Shown: positions 1 through 7,903, numbered from the stretch's first letter. The stretch is 64,000 bases of DNA from an uncultured Eubacteriales bacterium (GCA_934541115.1 CAKTDF010000002.1:161822-225821); one strand, 5' to 3'. The notes: generated by a model not told the origin, from the sequence alone. Numbers and translations are program-made.

Positions 1-622
1 TCAAGCTATTATCAAACTGCTTTGAAAGATCATCGCGAACCGTAGTCATAACGAGCGGAAGAGATGAAATTTCGCACAGCTTTTCAACAAGTTGAAAAGT
101 ATCTTCAACGTACTTTTTCTCTGTCTGAGCCCCAACATTTGAATTATTGACTATTCCTGTAAAGCGAAGAGAACATGCGTTTTCAATTTCGCGCATGACC
201 GCCAAAGCCTCCTCGGGAGTCTGAGTCAGCGGACGATAGAAATTCACAACAAACAGCATTTGAAAACTGCCGCTCTTTTCTATCAAAGGCGCGAATCTTC
301 CAAGCGCTACGGCTCCCCTGTCATCACCGCCGATATCAAGAACAGAAAAGTTATCTTTTTTGCAAAACGGAGCATACATTTCTGACGGTAGCGCCGGGAT
401 ATCGAGGTTTGAAGCTGCATATGATGAGCAAATGAGCTCAATATCCTTAGCTTTCAACTCTTTTTCACTGTCCTTGGTTCTGAAATACGGGTTTACAATA
501 TCGAGATCGAGAATACTGACATTTTGATGTCGTTTTCTGAGCTCAAAAGCAAAATTGACCGCGATATTGGTTTTCCCGCTGCCGTAATGACCGCAAAAAA
601 CGGTAATCTGCTTATCTTCCAT
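1..622 (-). CDS. P-loop ATPase of the MinD/ParA/CobQ class (3' end beyond window)
   Basis: The reading frame is open from an ATG at 622 to the left edge, about 207 residues, and lacks its C-terminal end. A Walker A motif, GHYGSGKT, lies at about residues 11-18, followed by a switch-like ILDLDIVNPYFR and a Walker B-like SVLDIGGDDRGA near residue 95. This fits the cytoplasmic MinD/ParA/CobQ nucleotide-binding superfamily, but the substrate or partner cannot be read from sequence. It starts 12 bases after the stop of the ligase gene at 635, and its AAGGAG ribosome site overlaps that stop. It is therefore probably co-transcribed with the ligase under the same T-box. It could be a chaperone-like ATPase for a metalloenzyme; that is a guess. 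Confidence 0.75.
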   Translation of the reverse strand, partial: MEDKQITVFCGHYGSGKTNIAVNFAFELRKRHQNVSILDLDIVNPYFRTKDSEKELKAKDIELICSSYAASNLDIPALPSEMYAPFCKKDNFSVLDIGGDDRGAVALGRFAPLIEKSGSFQMLFVVNFYRPLTQTPEEALAVMREIENACSLRFTGIVNNSNVGAQTEKKYVEDTFQLVEKLCEISSLPLVMTTVRDDLSKQFDNSL

Positions 623-634
623 TGCTTTTACTCC

Positions 635-2917
635 TTAAAGTTTTGCTCTGATAATCTTTCCGCTTGTGGTTTTTGGAAGTTCATTTCTGAATTCAACAAT
701 GCGCGGATATTTATAAGGTGCAGTATGAGTTTTAACATAAGTTTGAATTTCTTTTTTTAGTTGCTCTGTGCCCACGGTTCCGTTTGTCAGAACAATGCAT
801 GCTTTAACAACCTGCCCTCTGACTTCGTCCGGCGCAGCACAAACGCCGCATTCAAGAACATACGGAAGCTCCATGATAACACTTTCAATCTCAAACGGTC
901 CTATGCGATAGCCGGATGATTTGATAACATCGTCAATACGGCTGACATACCAGTAATATCCATCCTCATCACGCCATGCAACGTCTCCTGTGTGATACAT
1001 TCCGTCATGCCACGCTTCGTTTGTCTGCTTTTCGTCGCCGTAATAGCCTGTGAACAACCCACACGGAGAACCATTATCTGTTTTGATTACAATTTCACCC
1101 GGCTCGCCGTCTTTTACACTCTTTCCGTCCGAATCAACAAGATCAACGTCATAAAGCGGCGTAGGTTTGCCCATTGAACCGAGCTTATGCTTTGAACCAA
1201 AAAGATTACCGATTACGAGAGTTGTCTCGGATTGACCGAAGCCCTCCATAACTTTCAGTCCGGTAAGTTCTTCAAGACGCTTAAACACCTCGGGGTTTAA
1301 AGCTTCACCGGCAATAGTTGCATGTTCAACTGAAGAAAGATCATACTTTGTCAAATCTTCCTTAATCATCATTCGATACATTGTGGGAGGAGCACAAAAT
1401 GTCGTAATGTTGTACTTTTTGAACATCGGCAAGATATCAGCAGCATCAAAACGGTCAAAATCATAAGCGAAAACCGCACCCTCGCAAAGCCACTGTCCGT
1501 ATAATTTACCCCACAGAGCCTTTGCCCAACCGGTATCGGAAATTGTCAGGTGAAGTCCGGTAGGGTCAACACAATGCCAATAGTTTGCCGTTATAAAATG
1601 ACCGAGAGGGTATTTATATGAATGCGCGGCAATCTTCGGATATCCTGTGGTACCGGATGTGAAGAACATGAGCATTAAATCATCACCGCACGGTGTTGCA
1701 TCCGTTCTGACGAACTTTTCACTGAACAGCGGATATTCGTCATCGAGCGAATGCCAGCCGTTCCGTTTTCCGTCTGTGCAGATTTTGACTTTAAGCGTCG
1801 GCGAGTCTTTTTGTGCTTTATCAACCTGTTCACAGATAAAATCTTCACCGGCGCAGACAATTGCCGAAACACCGGCAGCATTAAAACGATATGAATAGTC
1901 ATGCTCCTGCAAAAGGTTGCTTGCAGGGATAGCAATTGCGCCAAGCTTGTGAAGACCGAGAATTGCGAACCAAAACTGATATCGCCGCTTCATTACAAGC
2001 ATTACGCGGTCCCCTTTTTTGATTCCGAGACTTTTAAAATAATTTGCGCATTTTGCCGATTTCTCCTTCATATCCAGAAAAGTCAGGTCGGTCTCTTTCT
2101 TATCCTTGGAAATATGGAGCATTGCTCTCTTCTGCGGTGAACGTTCAGCAAGCGCATCAACAACATCAAATGCAAAATTAAATTTGTCTTCATTTTCAAA
2201 GCTTATTGACTCAAGTGCTCCGGAATCATTTTCAACCGGATGAATAAATTTGTGATATATGCGCTTGTTGGTTTTTATTCTCTTGATGTCTTTTTCATTT
2301 CGAAACTCTTCAACGGTTTCCTGCGTCCAGTTTGACGGATTAAGAACAATTGCGTAAAACTTACAGTTTTCACCGTCAAGAGCAATCATTCCGTGTGGTG
2401 TTGAGGAATCATAATACGCACAGTCTCCCTCGTGGAGAATTTCAGTATGTGTTCCTATCTGCAGCTTCATCGTGCCGCTTATAACAAGGTCACATTCCTG
2501 ACCGACGTGCGTAGTGAGTTCAATATCGCGATGCAACGCCTCTTCACTGTATACACATTCAACATAAAGCGGCTCAGCGATTCTGTTTCTGAACGCGGCG
2601 GCAAGGTTATAGTAATCCATGCCGTGTGCTCGTTCAATCCGCTGACCATCATCTTTGCGTGTAATTGTGTATGACTTCAGCTTAGGAGCCGAACCCTCAA
2701 TTATTTCGGACACATCGACGCCGAAAGCAAGCGCGCATCGATACAAAAAAGCAAAGCTCAAATCGTGGCAGCCGTTTTCACACTCAAGATACTCTTCGGT
2801 ACTAACATCGGTCAGCATCGCCATTTTCTCCGGCGAAAAGCCAACGTCCTTACGCAGCTCTCTGATTCTTTCCGCCATTTCAATGATTTTCAAGTCAAGA
2901 GAAGTGATCGAATCCAT
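635..2917 (-). CDS. XRE HTH-cupin-AMP-forming acyl-CoA synthetase fusion (copy 1)
   Basis: A 760-residue protein with three parts. Residues about 10-70 look like an XRE helix-turn-helix. Residues about 110-195 look like a cupin (THVGQECDLVISG, then STPHGM). The rest is an ANL-family adenylate-forming ligase with MFFTSGTTGYPK, EGFGQSETT, YHTGDVAWRDEDG, the hinge IKSSGYRIGPFEIE and the C-terminal PKTTSGKIIR carrying the catalytic lysine. The ligase half should activate a carboxylic acid to its acyl-CoA through an acyl-AMP. HTH plus cupin is a familiar small-ligand regulator design, so this may be a regulator and enzyme in one chain. It has a GGAGG site and lies behind its own T-box. The neighbour at 3324 is a close paralogue. 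The substrate is inferred, not seen: branched-chain or aryl acids are the best guesses. Confidence 0.85.
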   Translation of the reverse strand: MDSITSLDLKIIEMAERIRELRKDVGFSPEKMAMLTDVSTEEYLECENGCHDLSFAFLYRCALAFGVDVSEIIEGSAPKLKSYTITRKDDGQRIERAHGMDYYNLAAAFRNRIAEPLYVECVYSEEALHRDIELTTHVGQECDLVISGTMKLQIGTHTEILHEGDCAYYDSSTPHGMIALDGENCKFYAIVLNPSNWTQETVEEFRNEKDIKRIKTNKRIYHKFIHPVENDSGALESISFENEDKFNFAFDVVDALAERSPQKRAMLHISKDKKETDLTFLDMKEKSAKCANYFKSLGIKKGDRVMLVMKRRYQFWFAILGLHKLGAIAIPASNLLQEHDYSYRFNAAGVSAIVCAGEDFICEQVDKAQKDSPTLKVKICTDGKRNGWHSLDDEYPLFSEKFVRTDATPCGDDLMLMFFTSGTTGYPKIAAHSYKYPLGHFITANYWHCVDPTGLHLTISDTGWAKALWGKLYGQWLCEGAVFAYDFDRFDAADILPMFKKYNITTFCAPPTMYRMMIKEDLTKYDLSSVEHATIAGEALNPEVFKRLEELTGLKVMEGFGQSETTLVIGNLFGSKHKLGSMGKPTPLYDVDLVDSDGKSVKDGEPGEIVIKTDNGSPCGLFTGYYGDEKQTNEAWHDGMYHTGDVAWRDEDGYYWYVSRIDDVIKSSGYRIGPFEIESVIMELPYVLECGVCAAPDEVRGQVVKACIVLTNGTVGTEQLKKEIQTYVKTHTAPYKYPRIVEFRNELPKTTSGKIIRAKL

Positions 2918-2994
2918 AATTATTTTCCTCCAATTTCTGCAAAGAAGAAAAATCGTCCCTTACTGTCAAAAGGATAAGTGAGCAAAACAGCAAT

Positions 2995-3281
2995 CAAAAA
3001 AGCTCGTCTCAAGATGTAATATCTTGAGACGAGCGTAATAAATTACTACCCGCGGTACCACTCAAATTGCGGTCAACGACCGCCGCTCTTCGGGTTCAAA
3101 CAAACCCTATGCCTTTACGCAGCATACACGAGAGGATTCTACTCGCTAAAAAGGCTTTCTTTCCTCCTGCTCGGGAACTACATCAAAAAAACGCCTTTGC
3201 CGACTCGCACCAAACGCCGACTCTCTGAAAAAGGTTATGTCTAATTGAACTTTCCTTCAACGCTTTGATATTAAATTCGTT
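2995..3281 (-). promoter_or_regulatory. T-box riboswitch leader 1
   Basis: On the minus strand the leader contains the T-box core GAGTGGTACCGCGGG (3046-3062). It also has the Stem I distal motif GAGAGTCGGCGTTTGGTGCGA (about 3205-3226, read on the minus strand) and a terminator that competes with the antiterminator. The known mechanism is that an uncharged tRNA pairs with the specifier codon and with the T-box bulge, allowing readthrough. Folding Stem I by eye pairs GGAA with TTCC below the specifier loop, and the codon next to the closing purine reads GTA (Val). Alignment with leader 2 supports this position. TGT (Cys), one register away, cannot be excluded. Confidence 0.9.
2996..3034 (-). 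terminator. Rho-independent terminator of T-box leader 1
   Basis: A perfect 14-bp inverted repeat (GCTCGTCTCAAGAT and its complement) with a 5-base loop is followed on the minus strand by six T residues. It lies directly 3' of the T-box antiterminator and 79 bases before the ATG of the ligase gene, as expected for transcription attenuation. Confidence 0.92.
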
Positions 3282-3287
3282 AAGTGG

Positions 3288-3316
3288 ATAATATCACATC
3301 TTTATTCAATTGTCAA
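3288..3316 (-). promoter_or_regulatory. Sigma-A promoter of T-box leader 1
   Basis: The minus strand reads TTGACA, 17 bases, TATTAT, a near-consensus housekeeping promoter. Transcription should start near 3281, just before Stem I of the T-box. It overlaps the region just past the stop codon (3324) of the upstream paralogue, so copy 1 has its own transcript. Confidence 0.8.
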
Positions 3317-3323
3317 GTGTTTA

Positions 3324-5597
3324 TTAAAGTTTGTTTCTTATGATTTTGCCGCTGATAGTTTTTGGAAGCTCATCTCTGAACTCAACAATTCGAGGATATT
3401 TATACGGTGCGGTATGTGTTTTTACATAGGACTGAATCTCTTTTTTGAGTTCTTCTGTGCCCTCGGTTCCACCTGTGAGAACAATGCATGCTTTAACAAC
3501 CTGTCCTCTGACCTCATCAGGTGCGGCACAAACACCGCATTCAAGAACATACGGAAGTTCCATGATAACATTTTCGATTTCAAACGGCCCTATGCGGTAG
3601 CCGGAAGACTTGATAACATCATCAACGCGACTGACGTACCAGAAGTAACCGTCCTCGTCGCGCCACGCAACGTCTCCCGTGTGATACATACCGTCATGCC
3701 ATGCTTCCTTGGTTTGTTTCTCATCTCCGTAATATCCCATAAAGAGACCGCAGGGAATGCCCTTTTCGGTTCTGACAACGATTTCACCGGGTTCACCGTC
3801 CTTGACGGAGTTGCCCTCACTGTCAACAACATCAATGTCATATGTGGGAACAGCCTTGCCCATTGCACCCGGCTTTGGACGGGTTCCGTAAAGATTTGCA
3901 ATTGTGAGCGTCGTTTCTGTTTGACCAAAGCCTTCCATAATTGTGAGTCCGGTAGCCTTTTTGAACTGATTGAACACTTCCGGATTAAGAGCCTCACCCG
4001 CTGTCGTTGCATATTTGATTGATGACAAGTCATAAGCGGAAAGTTCCTTTTTGATGAACATTCTGTACATAGTCGGCGGGGCACAGAATGTTGTAATATT
4101 ATACTTTTTGAACATCGGAAGAATTTCTGCGGCATCAAAGCGATCAAAGTCATAGGTAAATACAGAGCCTTCACACATCCACTGACCATAAAGCTTACCC
4201 CAAAGAGCCTTACCCCAGCCTGTGTCGGAAATTGTGAAGTGAAGTCCTCCCTCATGAACATAGTGCCAATATTTTGCAGTAATATAATGACCGAGGGCGT
4301 ACTTATAGTTATGACAGGCAATTTTGGGATATCCGGTAGTACCTGAAGTGAAGAACATCAGCATGGGATCTTTACCGCAGGCAGTATCCTCGGTTCTTGG
4401 GAATTTTCCTCTGAACAGCGTATACTCCTCGTCAAAATCATGCCAGCCTTCACGTTTTCCACCGACAAGAATCTTTACGTCAAGGTCGCCGTAGTTTTCT
4501 GCAGCCGCATCGACATGGTCGGGAGTATTATCATCTGCAGTACACACAACAGCCTTAACGTGAGCAGCCTTGAAACGATATTCAAAGTCGTGTTCAAGAA
4601 GCTGATGTGTCGCCGGAATTGCAATTGCTCCGAGCTTATGTAAAGCGAGAATGGTGAACCAGAACTGATAATGGCGTTTCAGAACGACCATCACCTTATC
4701 GCCCTTTTTGATGCCAAGACTCTTGAAATAATTGGCTGTTCTTGCTGAAGCATGCTTCATATCCCTGAAGGTAAAGCGGCGTTCTGTCTTATCCTTTGAA
4801 ACATGCAGCATTGCAAGCTTATTAGGCGTTTTATCGGCAATAGCGTCAACAACATCATAAGCAAAATTGAACTTATCTTCATTTTTGAATGTCATTGAAA
4901 CCAGTCTGCCCTCGCCGTCTTCCTTTGCCTCAACAAAGTTTTCAACCGCAAGGGGGGCTTTTGCCGTTCTTGCTTCAACAACTGTTTTTTGGATTTCTTT
5001 TTCTGTTACATTTTCATCGCCGGAGACAACGACTGCAAGGAAAAGGCACTCTTCGCCGTTGAGTGCAATCATTCCGTGAGGCGTTGAGCTCTTATAATAA
5101 ATGCTGTCACCTTCCTCAAGAACCTCCGTGTGATCGCCGACCCTAACCTTGAGCGTTCCGCGCAGAACAAGGTCAAATTCCTGTCCGGCATGTGTAGTCG
5201 TGTGTATCGGTTTGTTTTGGAGTTCTTCGGAATATTCATATTTTACCCAATATGGTTCGGCAAGCTTGTTTCTGAAAAGAGGCGCGAGGTTGCTTATTTC
5301 AATTCCGTCCTCTTTTGCGGTTCGCGTACCCTGTCCTCTCCTTGTAACCGTATATGAAGAAAGGTGAGCGCTGTGACCCTCAAGAATATCGGTTATACCG
5401 ATTCCAAAAGCAAGTGAACATTTGTGGATAAAGGTAAACGGAAGATCAACCTCACCGGATTCATAACGTGAATAAGTTTCAGCTGTAAGATTAGTTTTTT
5501 CTGCCATCTCCTGTGTTGTGAACCCAATGATTTCACGCATCTCGCGTATTCTTTCGGCAATGACCTTGATTTCTTCTGTTAGACCTGTGTTCTGCAT
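3324..5597 (-). CDS. XRE HTH-cupin-AMP-forming acyl-CoA synthetase fusion (copy 2)
   Basis: A 757-residue paralogue of the 635-2917 product with the same order: XRE-type HTH at about 10-70, cupin at about 110-195 (TTHAGQEFDLVLRG), then a full ANL ligase. The ligase motifs are MFFTSGTTGYPK, EGFGQTETT, YHTGDVAWRDEDG, IKSSGYRIGPFEIE and PKTISGKIIR. I place the start at the ATG at 5597, which has GGAGG eight bases upstream. A longer open frame reaches 5690 but would translate through the T-box terminator. The ligase domains of the two copies are very similar and the sensor domains less so, which suggests duplication followed by change of ligand. The role is activation of a carboxylic acid to acyl-CoA; the acid is inferred from the T-box as a branched-chain one. 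Confidence 0.85.
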   Translation of the reverse strand: MQNTGLTEEIKVIAERIREMREIIGFTTQEMAEKTNLTAETYSRYESGEVDLPFTFIHKCSLAFGIGITDILEGHSAHLSSYTVTRRGQGTRTAKEDGIEISNLAPLFRNKLAEPYWVKYEYSEELQNKPIHTTTHAGQEFDLVLRGTLKVRVGDHTEVLEEGDSIYYKSSTPHGMIALNGEECLFLAVVVSGDENVTEKEIQKTVVEARTAKAPLAVENFVEAKEDGEGRLVSMTFKNEDKFNFAYDVVDAIADKTPNKLAMLHVSKDKTERRFTFRDMKHASARTANYFKSLGIKKGDKVMVVLKRHYQFWFTILALHKLGAIAIPATHQLLEHDFEYRFKAAHVKAVVCTADDNTPDHVDAAAENYGDLDVKILVGGKREGWHDFDEEYTLFRGKFPRTEDTACGKDPMLMFFTSGTTGYPKIACHNYKYALGHYITAKYWHYVHEGGLHFTISDTGWGKALWGKLYGQWMCEGSVFTYDFDRFDAAEILPMFKKYNITTFCAPPTMYRMFIKKELSAYDLSSIKYATTAGEALNPEVFNQFKKATGLTIMEGFGQTETTLTIANLYGTRPKPGAMGKAVPTYDIDVVDSEGNSVKDGEPGEIVVRTEKGIPCGLFMGYYGDEKQTKEAWHDGMYHTGDVAWRDEDGYFWYVSRVDDVIKSSGYRIGPFEIENVIMELPYVLECGVCAAPDEVRGQVVKACIVLTGGTEGTEELKKEIQSYVKTHTAPYKYPRIVEFRDELPKTISGKIIRNKL

Positions 5598-5639
5598 TGT
5601 TTTAACCTCCGAAAAAATATTTTTGACTCTTCCTTTGAA

Positions 5640-5960
5640 ACGAGAATATAAAAGAACTCGTCCCAAAGATTTTTTCTTTGAGACGAGCAAAATAACTTAG
5701 CCCGCGGTACCACTCAAATTGCGGTCGAGACCGCCACTCTTCGAGCTCAAACAAGCTCTATGCATTAACGCAGCATTCACGGAAGACATCTACTGACCGA
5801 CAAGCGACGTTCGGGTCTTCAGCTCAGAAGTGATAGAAATTGAGAAATGTCAATATCGGGCTCACACCATATCCCGACTCGCTGAAAATACAATAATCTC
5901 TTCCGTCTTCGTCATAGCCATTGAGATCGTTGACCGCAAAGCGGACAACTACCACAGAAT
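5640..5960 (-). promoter_or_regulatory. T-box riboswitch leader 2
   Basis: The minus strand carries the same T-box core, GAGTGGTACCGCGGG (5701-5715), and the Stem I distal motif GCGAGTCGGGATATGGTGTGA. Stem I closes below the specifier loop by GGAAG pairing with CTTCT. The 3' side of that loop reads TTTCTATCA, so the codon before the closing purine is ATC (Ile). A TTC (Phe) lies further up the loop but in a less usual place. The leader precedes the ligase at 3324-5597. I could not assign its promoter with confidence; an AT-rich TAATAT lies near 5960. Confidence 0.88.
5647..5687 (-). terminator. Rho-independent terminator of T-box leader 2
   Basis: The minus-strand RNA can form a 13-bp stem (CTCGTCTCAAAGA with TCTTTGGGACGAG, one G-U pair) followed by TTCTTTTATATT. 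It sits between the T-box core and the ATG at 5597, matching the arrangement of leader 1. Confidence 0.85.
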
Positions 5961-6026
5961 ATTAAATTGTTAATGTATCATGATAGAGACGGCTGAAACA
6001 GACCGCCCTTTCACACAAAAAAGAGT

Positions 6027-6290
6027 TTAATCAGCAAAGCCGGACTCAACGAGTTTAACCAAAGCTTCAACTGCCTGCTCTTCATCCGGTCCACCTGCTA
6101 TAATACGGATATCGGTTCCACCCATAATACCAAGTGAAAGAACACCGAGGAGACTCTTTGCATTGACTCTTCTCTCCTCTTTCTCAACCCAAATCGAAGA
6201 CTTAAACTCGTTAGCTTTCTGAATAAAAAAAGTCGCCGGACGGGCATGAAGACCAACCTGGTTCTGAACCTTAACGTCTTTAACGTACAT
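6027..6290 (-). CDS. ptsH: HPr phosphocarrier protein
   Basis: An 87-residue HPr. Starting at the ATG at 6290 (GGGAG nine bases upstream) puts the phosphorylated histidine exactly at residue 15 (QVGLHARPA) and the regulatory serine at 46 (NAKSLLGV). A GTG six codons upstream would break this numbering. HPr carries phosphate from enzyme I to sugar-specific EII proteins in the cytoplasm. With Ser46 phosphorylated it is a corepressor for carbon catabolite control. The matching HPr kinase is in this window at 33747-34715. His15 argues against the Crh paralogue. Enzyme I is not nearby. From 6374 to 6570 I see no gene. Confidence 0.95.
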   Translation of the reverse strand: MYVKDVKVQNQVGLHARPATFFIQKANEFKSSIWVEKEERRVNAKSLLGVLSLGIMGGTDIRIIAGGPDEEQAVEALVKLVESGFAD

Positions 6291-6345
6291 AAACTCTATC
6301 TCCCACACACAATATTGTCAAATATCTATTTCCGATTACCCGATT

Positions 6346-6373
6346 ATTATACCACATTTTTTTTCATCGTCAA
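6346..6373 (-). promoter_or_regulatory. Sigma-A promoter of HPr gene
   Basis: The minus strand reads TTGACG, 16 bases, TATAAT, about 55 bases upstream of the HPr start at 6290. The spacing is slightly short but both hexamers are good. Confidence 0.75.
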
Positions 6374-6570
6374 CAGTTAAAGGTACTATTTCATTCATTT
6401 TGGTTGCAAGCCTAAATGTTGAGGCAAAAAAAAGGTCAAATTTGTGCATATCAACCATAATATATTTGCTTTTCAATGCAGAATGCACAATACGAAACCA
6501 ATTTATCTACTATATTAAAGCATTTTTGACTTGCTTCGGCAATAATCTTCCGTAAATATGAACAAAAAGT

Positions 6571-7305
6571 CTAATCATGGTTTTTCCGCAATTCTATAAA
6601 CGCTCTGTCTTTTTTTGAAAGTTCTGCTTTTTCAAGCATATCCGGACGGCGCTGCAATGTTCTTTCAAGGGCTTTTTCACGTCTGAAGTTCTCAATATTT
6701 GCGTGATGTCCTGATAACAGTATATCCGGGACTGCCCTTTCGTGCCACACCGGCGGACGCGTATACTGAGGATATTCAAGCAGCGATGAATAATGGCTTT
6801 CTTCAGTAAAACACTCCTCGTTTGAAAGAACTCCGGGAATCATTCTTGAAACGCTGTCTGCAACAATAAGAGCAGGCAACTCGCCGCCAGTCAAAACATA
6901 ATCTCCCACAGATATTTCTTCGTCTACTATTTCTTCAATAATACGTTCGTCAACACCCTCATAATGACCGCAAAGGATTGCAATGTTCTGCATTCTTGAA
7001 AGCTCCCTGACCCTGCTCTGTGTCAGCGTTCTACCCTGCGGAGACATATAAATCAAATGTACTTTTTCCCCAACTTCTTCACACAGCGAACAGTAGCAGT
7101 CATAAATCGGCTGAGGAGCCATTATCATGCCCATTCCGCCACCGTATGGCGAATCATCAACACGGCGGTGTTTGTCGGTTGAATAATCTCTGATCTGACG
7201 GCAATTTATTTCAACAAGTCCGTCACGTCTCGCACGTCCGACAATACTCTCTGAAAGCACACTTTCACACATTTCCGGAAAGAGGGTCAATATATCAATC
7301 CTCAT
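6571..7305 (-). CDS. trmD: tRNA (guanine-N1-)-methyltransferase TrmD
   Basis: A 244-residue protein of the usual TrmD length. It makes m1G37 in tRNAs with a G at position 36, using S-adenosylmethionine, and prevents +1 frameshifting. Motifs include DILTLFPEM at the N terminus, GGGMGMI, GHYEGVDERI and YVLTGGELPALIVADSVSR, the trefoil-knot cofactor site. The ATG at 7305 is preceded by GGGGGA and overlaps the end of rimM by 11 bases, the normal rimM-trmD coupling. The open frame runs further upstream inside rimM, but that part shows no TrmD similarity. rplS, often next in this operon, is not here. Confidence 0.96.
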   Translation of the reverse strand: MRIDILTLFPEMCESVLSESIVGRARRDGLVEINCRQIRDYSTDKHRRVDDSPYGGGMGMIMAPQPIYDCYCSLCEEVGEKVHLIYMSPQGRTLTQSRVRELSRMQNIAILCGHYEGVDERIIEEIVDEEISVGDYVLTGGELPALIVADSVSRMIPGVLSNEECFTEESHYSSLLEYPQYTRPPVWHERAVPDILLSGHHANIENFRREKALERTLQRRPDMLEKAELSKKDRAFIELRKNHD

Positions 7306-7816
7306 TGTCAAAAATCCCCCTAAGCGGTCTGATTTTGACAACACCGGTTTCAACGTCGGTGTCAATAACAACAGGAGGTATAGCCGGCAAAAGGTATTCC
7401 TTTCCGTCCTTTGACTTAACATGCCAGACATCATTAGCACCGGTTTCACTGACATCACTCAGAACTCCGTAAGTCACGCTCTCATCATCGGCGTCAATAA
7501 CTTCGCAGCCAATCAAATCCTGAATAAAATAATGTCCCTCAGGCAAATGAGCATCATCTCTGTTCATGTACAAAATCCGGTTGCGCAGTGACGCTGCCTG
7601 TTCAACACTGTTGATACCATCAAGCATCAAAATTACAATATTGCCGTGCGGGCGGCAAGACAGCACTTTAATACTTCTGTTACCGTCTTTATCAAAATAA
7701 AGTGTTTTAAACCGCTTGAAAAATGCCGGACCGTCGCACCACGGATCAACACGCACTTCTCCTTTGATTCCGTGTGTACTGACAATTTTTCCAATTTCAA
7801 GATATTCTTTAAGCAT
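7295..7816 (-). CDS. rimM: 16S rRNA processing protein RimM
   Basis: A 173-residue RimM, which binds ribosomal protein S19 and helps 30S subunit maturation. The N terminus EIGKIVSTHGIKGEVRV is the family signature. The C-terminal half is the PRC-barrel (LIGCEVID, then LLPAIPPVVIDTD). It overlaps trmD by 11 bases. No Shine-Dalgarno lies within 12 bases of the ATG. The nearest purine-rich run, AGGAAAGG, is about 25 bases upstream, with a 5-bp hairpin (AACGG/CCGTT) between it and the ATG that could bring the two together. Confidence 0.95.
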   Translation of the reverse strand: MLKEYLEIGKIVSTHGIKGEVRVDPWCDGPAFFKRFKTLYFDKDGNRSIKVLSCRPHGNIVILMLDGINSVEQAASLRNRILYMNRDDAHLPEGHYFIQDLIGCEVIDADDESVTYGVLSDVSETGANDVWHVKSKDGKEYLLPAIPPVVIDTDVETGVVKIRPLRGIFDNED

Positions 7817-7856
7817 ATTTTATAAACGGAATAACCGTTCCTTTCCTAAAATCAAC

Positions 7857-7881
7857 GAGGCAGACTGCAAAAGTCTGCCTC
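7857..7881 (-). terminator. Terminator between the 43-aa gene and rimM
   Basis: A 9-bp inverted repeat (GAGGCAGAC/GTCTGCCTC) with a 7-base loop, followed on the minus strand by GTTGATTTT. The T tract is imperfect, so some readthrough into rimM is possible. Confidence 0.65.
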
Positions 7882-7903
7882 AAAAGTGTTTTCTGCCGAG
7901 TTA

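Noticed and set aside
3414..4022. 202-codon open frame on the plus strand inside the copy-2 ligase
   Set aside because: It is antisense to a well-supported gene, has no family features and reflects codon bias of the opposite strand.
5598..5690. N-terminal extension of the copy-2 ligase frame to 5690
   Set aside because: It reads through the T-box terminator stem and has no ribosome site; the ATG at 5597 has GGAGG and matches the length of copy 1.
6400..6450. Terminator downstream of trmD (GCCTCAACATTTAGGC)
   Set aside because: Stem is only four base pairs and the T run lies on the wrong side for the minus-strand transcript.
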